From the NCBI GenBank assembly GCA_903904765.1, contig CAIVEA010000161.1, positions 1-10,613 on the forward strand: a stretch of 10,613 nucleotides of DNA, read 5' to 3'. The notes beneath the pieces were generated by a model. The model was given only the letters and a program-made list of their open reading frames with translations, did no database searches and was not told where the DNA came from. This stretch comes from an uncultured Chloroflexota bacterium (GTDB taxonomy: Bacteria; Chloroflexota; Anaerolineae; Aggregatilineales; Phototrophicaceae). Below, piece after piece: positions 6,717 through 10,613 of this stretch. Position numbers and translations under genes: made by a program. Every line of letters begins with the position of its first letter. Position 1 is the stretch's first letter.

Positions 6717-6824
6717 ACCCTCATCCCCAACCCTTCTCCCTCATGGCGAAGGGAGCAAGAGGGGGAAGGGGTGCTTTCTCTGGAAGTCCCTCGCCATGAG
6801 GGAGAGGGACTACAGGGTGAGGGT
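6717..6824. repeat. Large palindromic intergenic repeat, copy C (MITE- or REP-like)
   Basis: The element is bounded by imperfect terminal inverted repeats of about 38 bases. The left end reads ACCCTCATCCCCAACCC and the right end, in complement, ACCCTCACCCTGTAG; both contain a shared inner block CTCCCTCATGGCGA followed by GGGA. The left inner block is itself a hairpin, with TCCCT and AGGGA around CATGGCGA. There is no coding capacity. It lies between the RDD gene and the anti-sigma gene, upstream of the former and beyond the stop of the latter. Similar ends occur at 2799-2863 and 10493-10613. Confidence 0.7.
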
Positions 6825-6855
6825 GATTTCAGGCAATCAGCGTAGCTAACAGCTT

Positions 6856-7641
6856 CTATAATTCGCCCACCACCACCACAGCATCACCCGGTTCGCTGCT
6901 CCCTTGTTCTGGCTCTTCGGTGATGCGTGCCCATGTGTATTCGTCAATCGGGGCGGTCACGTTGAACAGCAGCGCCCCCGACCCGCTTTCATCCACCTGA
7001 AACGTGCCGGCGCTCAACTTGTTGTCGCCCATCGTCAGCCACAGTTGGAAGGTTTTGCCCGCCGAGAGGGGCGGGAAGCCGCGCACATACAGCAGACCCG
7101 TCTCGCTTTCGACGTTCCACATCAGCACAGCGGTGGCATCGGTGTTCTTCTGCGCGGCGGGCAGGCGCACCCAGCGAATTTCGCGGCTGCTGGTCAGCAC
7201 GAACGAGCTATCGCCCTGCAAAAGAATCGGGTGCGAGTTGGTGTCCGGCGCTTTGGGCGGGGCGTTGTTGCTGCGACTGATCCAGTACATATTGCTGAAC
7301 ACCAGCGCCACCACCGCCGCCGCTGTCACCCACCATGCGCGATGAATCTGCGGCATGCGCCACCGGACGGGCGTTTCGGCGGCAATCGCAGCCATCAGGC
7401 GATCTTCCAGTGCGGGCGGCGGTTCCATCTGCGGAACAGCTTCGCGCAGGCCATCCTGCACCCGGCGGTAGTCCGCAAGCTGTGCTGCCGCCTCCGGGCA
7501 AGTTGTAAGCCCGGATTCGACCTGCTGTTGTTCTTCCGGCGAGGCCAAACCGAAGGCGTAGGCCGGAATCAGTTCCAGAAGGTCGTCGCAGTTCAGAACG
7601 GGTTGAGGTTGCTGTGTTGAACTCATCATAGATCTACTCAT
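6856..7641 (-). CDS. RskA-like anti-sigma factor
   Basis: This 261-residue single-pass membrane protein is expected to hold the ECF sigma factor encoded just upstream in an inactive complex and release it on regulated proteolysis. The cytoplasmic N-terminal sigma-binding part has LLELIPAYAFGLASPEEQQQVE (21-42) and the Pro-rich PPPALEDRLMAAI (74-86). The zinc-binding HxxxCxxC motif is absent: the equivalent position reads SGLTTCPEAA, as in the RskA branch, which binds sigma without zinc. One membrane helix is at about 102-121. The extracytoplasmic RskA domain (about 140-261) has GLLYVRGFPPLSAGKTFQLWL (182-202) and the typical end VVVVGEL. The gene follows the sigma stop after 10 bases. The start is uncertain: ATG 7641 has GAAGAG only 2 bases before it, and ATGs at 7629 and 7626 are possible. 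The gene order sigma, anti-sigma is the usual one. Confidence 0.9.
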   Translation of the reverse strand: MSRSMMSSTQQPQPVLNCDDLLELIPAYAFGLASPEEQQQVESGLTTCPEAAAQLADYRRVQDGLREAVPQMEPPPALEDRLMAAIAAETPVRWRMPQIHRAWWVTAAAVVALVFSNMYWISRSNNAPPKAPDTNSHPILLQGDSSFVLTSSREIRWVRLPAAQKNTDATAVLMWNVESETGLLYVRGFPPLSAGKTFQLWLTMGDNKLSAGTFQVDESGSGALLFNVTAPIDEYTWARITEEPEQGSSEPGDAVVVVGEL

Positions 7642-7651
7642 CGCTCTTCGG

Positions 7652-8218
7652 TCAGGACTGCAACGTGGGTAGTTTGGTTGTCTCCACCCACAATTCGCGC
7701 AGCCGTTGCAGGCCGCTGCGTAGACGAGTCTTCACTGTGCCTAAAGGCAGGTGGGTTTCCGCCGCGATTTCGCTGTGGCTCATCCCCCTGAAAAAAGCTA
7801 GATCAATCAGCGCCATCTGTTCGGCGGGCAATTGCCGGATCAGCATCCGCAGCACCGTGTCGTCCTGCCACAGCGCATCGCTGCGCGAGGATAACACTTC
7901 TTCCATATCCTCGATGGACTCAGGATGCAGGTTGGGCTGGCGGCGTTCGCGGCGCAGACGGTCAATCGCGGTGAAATGCGTGATCGTCAGCAGCCAGCTC
8001 CGCAACTGCCCTTTTTCCGGGTCCCAGCGCGTCTGCTGCTGCCACACTTTCATGAATGCGTCTTGCGTCACTTCCTCGGCCTGTGTGCTGTTTTGCAGCA
8101 CGCGGTAGGCCAAACTGTAAGCGGCCTTGCCGTGCTGCTGGTACAGAAGCCGGAACGCCTGCTGGTCGTGGCGATGGATGCGTTTCATCAGGTCAATATC
8201 ATCTAGTTGGGCGACCAT
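7652..8218 (-). CDS. ECF-family RNA polymerase sigma factor
   Basis: The 188-residue product directs RNA polymerase to a small regulon and is expected to be held by the membrane anti-sigma factor encoded next. Region sigma-2 spans about 21-92: AFRLLYQQHGKAAYSLAYRV (21-40), the core-binding and -10-binding block EEVTQDAFMKVWQ (48-60) and LRSWLLTITHFTAIDRLRR (72-90). Region sigma-4 spans about 122-178, with helix-turn-helix GMSHSEIAAETHLPLGTVKTRL (145-166), which reads the -35 element. Region sigma-3 is missing, as expected for ECF sigmas. The ATG at 8218 is preceded by GGGAG (complement of 8228-8232) at 9 bases. It resembles the SigK group because of its RskA partner, though I do not assign a symbol. 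The divergent exported-protein gene carries an ECF-type promoter and is its likely target. Confidence 0.94.
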   Translation of the reverse strand: MVAQLDDIDLMKRIHRHDQQAFRLLYQQHGKAAYSLAYRVLQNSTQAEEVTQDAFMKVWQQQTRWDPEKGQLRSWLLTITHFTAIDRLRRERRQPNLHPESIEDMEEVLSSRSDALWQDDTVLRMLIRQLPAEQMALIDLAFFRGMSHSEIAAETHLPLGTVKTRLRSGLQRLRELWVETTKLPTLQS

Positions 8219-8239
8219 AGCTCTTTACTCCCATCTAGA

Positions 8240-8268
8240 AGTCTACAGACTGTTTGCCCGTCCTGCAA
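8240..8268 (-). promoter_or_regulatory. Possible housekeeping promoter of the sigma gene
   Basis: Read on the - strand, TTGCAG (complement of 8263-8268) is followed after 17 bases by TAGACT (complement of 8240-8245), a fair -35/-10 pair upstream of the sigma gene. The -10 overlaps a small inverted repeat, AGTCT-AC-AGACT (8240-8251), that could be an operator. No GGAAC/CGT pair was found on this strand, so sigma autoregulation is not evident. Confidence 0.3.
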
Positions 8269-8399
8269 TCTGTACATCATTCATGCTGCACCCGCTTGCT
8301 TTATCATCTGTAATCGCTTCCGATTGGGAACTCATGAAATGCTCATCTTTGAGTACATCCAATTGGCCTGTGGCGAGCGATTACTCAATAGACAGGAAG

Positions 8400-8424
8400 G
8401 GAACCTGTTGTTGGGGAAATCGTA
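8400..8424 (+). promoter_or_regulatory. ECF-type promoter of the exported repeat-protein gene
   Basis: GGAAC (8400-8404) is followed after exactly 16 bases by CGTA (8421-8424), the classic ECF sigma-factor layout. Transcription would start around 8430-8433, only about 10 bases before the ATG at 8442, with the AGGAG ribosome site at 8431-8435 close to the 5' end. The ECF sigma gene diverges from the same intergenic region, so it is the natural reader of this promoter. Confidence 0.6.
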
Positions 8425-8441
8425 CTCACAAGGAGTTGGAT

Positions 8442-9512
8442 ATGAAACTGCGTAGCCTATTGCTTTTGATTGTGGTGCTGCTGTTCGCCGTTCCTGCTTT
8501 CGCGCAGGATGCCGCGCCCACCGTGGGGTTGAGTGGCTCGGATGAACTGGGGCCGTATCTGGTTGGCCCGAACGGTTTGACGCTGTACATCTTCACGCCC
8601 GATCCGCTGAACAAGAGCGTTTGCTCCGGTCAATGCCTCGTCAACTGGCCTGCGCTGACGGTGGATAGCCCCGATCAGTTGACCGTCGCCGACGGCATCC
8701 CCGGCACGCTGGGAACGATTGTCCGCGAAGATGACGGCACGACTCAGGTCACCTACAACGGGCAACCGCTGTACTACTGGATCAACGATGCCGCCCCCGG
8801 CGACACCACCGGACAGGCCGTTGGCCGCGTGTGGTGGATTGCCGCGCCCGCTACTGTTTCGGTCATCCCGAACGACACGCTGGGCAATATTCTGGTCGGC
8901 CCTGCCGGTATGTCGCTGTATATCTTCACCAAGGACAGCCCCGGCGTGAGCGTTTGCTCCGGCGATTGCGCGGTGGCGTGGCCTCCGCTGACCGTCGCCA
9001 GCGCGGATGATGTGGTCGTGGGTCAGGTTCTGCCCGGCGAAGTGGGGACGATCACCCGCGACGATGGCAGCATTCAGGTGACGTACAACGGCTGGCCGCT
9101 GTACTACTGGAAGGACGACAAGGCGGTTGGGGATGCCACCGGTCAGGGTGTGAAGGACGTATGGTACGTCATCAACCCGGAAAACCTCGTCGTAAGCAAT
9201 AGCGAAGCACTGGGCGATCATCTGGTGGCCGGCAACGGGTTCACCGTCTACACCTTCAAGAATGACGAAGCCGGTGTGAGCAATTGCGCCGACGACTGCG
9301 CCAAGAACTGGCCTCCGGTTTCGGTCAATCCGAGCGTCGCTCCGGTGGCGGGCGCGAATGTGGCTGGCGAACTGGGCACGATCACCCGCGCCGATGGTAA
9401 GACGCAGCTGACCTACAACGGCATGCCGCTATACTACTTCAAGGAAGACAAAGTTCCGGGCGATGCCAACGGGCAGGGCGCGGGCGATGTCTGGTTCGTG
9501 GTCGCGCCGTAG
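8442..9512 (+). CDS. Exported protein of three tandem COG4315 (secreted repeat) units
   Basis: The 356-residue product begins with a signal peptide, KLR then a long hydrophobic core ending PAFA, cleaved after about residue 21. No lipobox cysteine is present, so it should be secreted or periplasmic rather than lipid-anchored. Three units of about 107 residues follow (roughly 30-136, 141-246, 250-356) and match the COG4315 / PF03640 family of unknown function. Each has LVGPxGxxLYxF or a close form, a cysteine pair spaced CxxxC (61/65, 172/176, 282/286), a WP[AP] motif, GTI.R.DG, QVTYNGxPLYY and GDxxGQ ending in VW. The start was set at ATG 8442, with AGGAG 6 bases upstream; an upstream in-frame extension is rejected because it would bury the signal peptide. 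The gene diverges from the ECF sigma gene and carries an ECF-type promoter, suggesting stress-induced export. The biochemical role is unknown. Confidence 0.9.
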   Translation: MKLRSLLLLIVVLLFAVPAFAQDAAPTVGLSGSDELGPYLVGPNGLTLYIFTPDPLNKSVCSGQCLVNWPALTVDSPDQLTVADGIPGTLGTIVREDDGTTQVTYNGQPLYYWINDAAPGDTTGQAVGRVWWIAAPATVSVIPNDTLGNILVGPAGMSLYIFTKDSPGVSVCSGDCAVAWPPLTVASADDVVVGQVLPGEVGTITRDDGSIQVTYNGWPLYYWKDDKAVGDATGQGVKDVWYVINPENLVVSNSEALGDHLVAGNGFTVYTFKNDEAGVSNCADDCAKNWPPVSVNPSVAPVAGANVAGELGTITRADGKTQLTYNGMPLYYFKEDKVPGDANGQGAGDVWFVVAP

Positions 9513-9544
9513 TTCGCCGCTGATCTGAACTATTTCGAGACTGC

Positions 9545-9578
9545 AAAAGCCCCTTTCCGACTGTGGAAGGGGCTTTTT
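9545..9578. terminator. Bidirectional terminator between repeat-protein and pirin genes
   Basis: AAAAGCCCCTT (9545-9555) pairs with AAGGGGCTTTT (9567-9577), and a T bulge precedes two more G-C pairs toward the loop. A run of four A residues on the left and five T residues on the right allows termination from both sides. It lies 32 bases after the repeat-protein stop and 8 bases beyond the end of the convergent pirin gene. Confidence 0.88.
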
Positions 9579-9586
9579 GTTGGGCA

Positions 9587-10387
9587 TTACGCGCTCATGC
9601 CATTCGGCAAAAAGGGCGGCAGGTAGAAGCTGAGGTAATCCAGCCCGCCCGTGTTCGCCCGCAGCACGGCGTTCGCCATGTCCGGCGTGGTCAGCAGCAC
9701 ATCGTACTGCGCCAGCGGCAGGCGTTCCCCGTTATACTCCACCATCCCCGCGCCATCCGTGACGTACAAGAACAATTCCTCGCCCGTGCGCGGTGCTTCG
9801 ACGGCGCTGATGCCGTTCGCTGCCAGCGCCCCCGCCGTCAGCCGTCCGGTCATGTGCTGCTGCATCGGCGCATCGTCCCCGATCAGGCTGTACACCCGCG
9901 CATCACCCACCTGCCGGACGGGGAGTTGGGCGCGGCTCAACTGCTGGTAGTGCGGCTCTAAGCCCTGATGCTGCCGATCCGCGATGAACCAGATTTGAAT
10001 CACCCGCGCTGGCTCGTCATACGGATTGAGTTCCTGATGTTCGATCCAGTCGCCGGAGAACATACGTTGAAGATCGCCGGGGTGCAGTTCACCTTTGCCG
10101 CCCGTTGTGTCCTCGTGGTACAGGCGGCCTTCCAGCATCCATGTGTAAATCTCAAGTCCGCGATGGGGATGCCATGTGAAGCCGGCATGAGGCGCGATGC
10201 GCGTCATGTGCGCCGTGAGCATTCCACTCAGGCGTTGCAGCGGACTCCAGCCGCCCACCGCGAAATGCGAGTGCAGCCAGTCAATCGGGTGAATCGTCGG
10301 GAAAGCGACTGCCGGAAAATGCTGGAAGGGGGCGGGGCGGGCGAAACCGGGTTGGATCAATGTCTCTTGCAGCGCGAATGCAGCCAT
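9587..10387 (-). CDS. Pirin-family bicupin protein
   Basis: Pirins are iron-binding two-cupin proteins; known members act as quercetin dioxygenases or as redox-sensing partners of regulators, and many bacterial ones have no assigned reaction. In this 266-residue protein the N-terminal cupin holds the metal site: HPHRGLEIYTWMLEGRLYHED (73-93) supplies His73 and His75, and DWIEHQELNP (113-122) supplies His117 and Glu119, matching the three His and one Glu of the family. GELHPGDLQRMFSG (99-112) is also typical. A second cupin covers about 165-255 without a clear metal site. The ATG at 10387 has only a weak AGG 7 bases upstream, so the start is moderately certain. There is no signal peptide, so it is cytoplasmic. 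It is a single gene, convergent with the exported repeat protein; no partner gene suggests its substrate. Confidence 0.9.
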   Translation of the reverse strand: MAAFALQETLIQPGFARPAPFQHFPAVAFPTIHPIDWLHSHFAVGGWSPLQRLSGMLTAHMTRIAPHAGFTWHPHRGLEIYTWMLEGRLYHEDTTGGKGELHPGDLQRMFSGDWIEHQELNPYDEPARVIQIWFIADRQHQGLEPHYQQLSRAQLPVRQVGDARVYSLIGDDAPMQQHMTGRLTAGALAANGISAVEAPRTGEELFLYVTDGAGMVEYNGERLPLAQYDVLLTTPDMANAVLRANTGGLDYLSFYLPPFLPNGMSA

Positions 10388-10492
10388 ATTGAACCTGTGA
10401 ATAGGGATTCGATGTGCTGCCTAGAGCATCCGATGAGGGTATCTCTTACGTGCGGCGGGAACTGGGGCAAATAAAAAGGGCCGGCGATGGAA
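10388..10492. other. Intergenic stretch upstream of the pirin gene
   Basis: No gene is seen here. The pirin promoter should lie in this stretch; on the - strand TTGCCC (complement of 10466-10471) followed after 16 bases by TAAGAG (complement of 10444-10449) is the best but weak candidate. The repeat copy D begins immediately to the right. Confidence 0.3.
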
Positions 10493-10613
10493 ACCCTCAT
10501 CCCCATCCCTACCCTTTCCCTATACATGGCTGAGGGAAAAAGAGAAAAGAAGTATGGGTGTAGCATTTTCTCCCCTCTCCCAGATGTACTCAGCGGTTGG
10601 GAGAGGGGTTGGG
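10493..10613. repeat. Palindromic intergenic repeat, copy D, running to the window edge
   Basis: It starts ACCCTCATCCCCA like the left end of the copy at 6717. It contains two hairpins: TTTCCCT (10515-10521) with AGGGAAA (10533-10539), and a perfect 11-bp stem CCCCTCTCCCA (10572-10582) with TGGGAGAGGGG (10598-10608). The expected closing GGTGAGGGT end is not reached, so the element probably continues beyond the window. There is no coding capacity. Confidence 0.6.

Noticed and set aside
6904..7620. 238-codon open frame opposite the anti-sigma gene
   Set aside because: The - strand reading gives a convincing RskA protein; this frame is its shadow.
8327..8356. Second GGAAC with a downstream GTAC in the sigma/repeat-protein intergenic region
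   Set aside because: The spacing is over 20 bases and there is no CGT at the right distance.
8442..8520. Lipoprotein anchoring of the COG4315 protein, as some annotations of this family suggest
   Set aside because: The signal peptide ends AFA-QD with no cysteine, so there is no lipobox.
8457..9221. 254-codon open frame antisense to the exported repeat protein
   Set aside because: Its apparent internal repetition only reflects the tandem repeats of the true gene on the other strand.
10493..10613. CRISPR-like repetition in the C/T-rich palindromes
   Set aside because: No regular repeat-spacer spacing and no cas genes; the copies are dispersed and individually palindromic.

Overview
The window is GC-rich bacterial DNA with nine intact protein-coding genes plus one gene that is probably cut by the left edge. 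No RNA genes, insertion sequences, phage genes or CRISPR arrays were seen. The gene mix fits a Chloroflexota (Anaerolineae-like) genome: an anchored YceI protein with an Ala/Pro/Thr/Glu linker, a Hanks-type kinase with a PP2C phosphatase, an ECF sigma/RskA pair beside a COG4315 secreted-repeat protein, and C/T-rich palindromic repeats between genes. This taxonomic guess is an inference from style, not from a marker gene.

Left part, + strand (1-6119). A membrane-anchored YceI-domain protein ends at 828, followed by a strong hairpin terminator. A 415-base, visibly AT-richer intergenic stretch with three consecutive small inverted repeats precedes a 12-TM APC-superfamily permease (1244-2797). 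After a palindromic repeat and a hairpin come a PP2C phosphatase (2927-3763), a tail-anchored Ser/Thr protein kinase (3808-4788) and a type I glutamine synthetase (4785-6119). Kinase and synthetase share an ATGA stop/start overlap, so they are very probably co-translated. The kinase has no clear Shine-Dalgarno site, but a TATAAT box lies 6 bases before its ATG, suggesting a leaderless transcript. The layout suggests, without proving it, reversible protein phosphorylation linked to nitrogen assimilation.

Middle, - strand (6245-8218). A symmetrical terminator separates the synthetase from a convergent RDD-family membrane protein. A 108-base palindromic repeat follows, then an RskA-like anti-sigma factor and its ECF sigma factor, ordered sigma then anti-sigma with a 10-base gap.

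Right part. Divergent from the sigma gene is an exported protein of three tandem COG4315 repeats (8442-9512). It is preceded by a textbook ECF-type promoter, GGAAC-N16-CGTA, which makes it the obvious candidate target of the adjacent sigma factor. A bidirectional terminator separates it from a convergent pirin-family cupin gene (9587-10387, - strand). The window ends in another copy of the palindromic intergenic repeat, which runs to the edge.

The points most worth checking are the kinase/phosphatase/glutamine synthetase cluster and the sigma/anti-sigma unit with its predicted target promoter. All individual families are known; no wholly new system was found.
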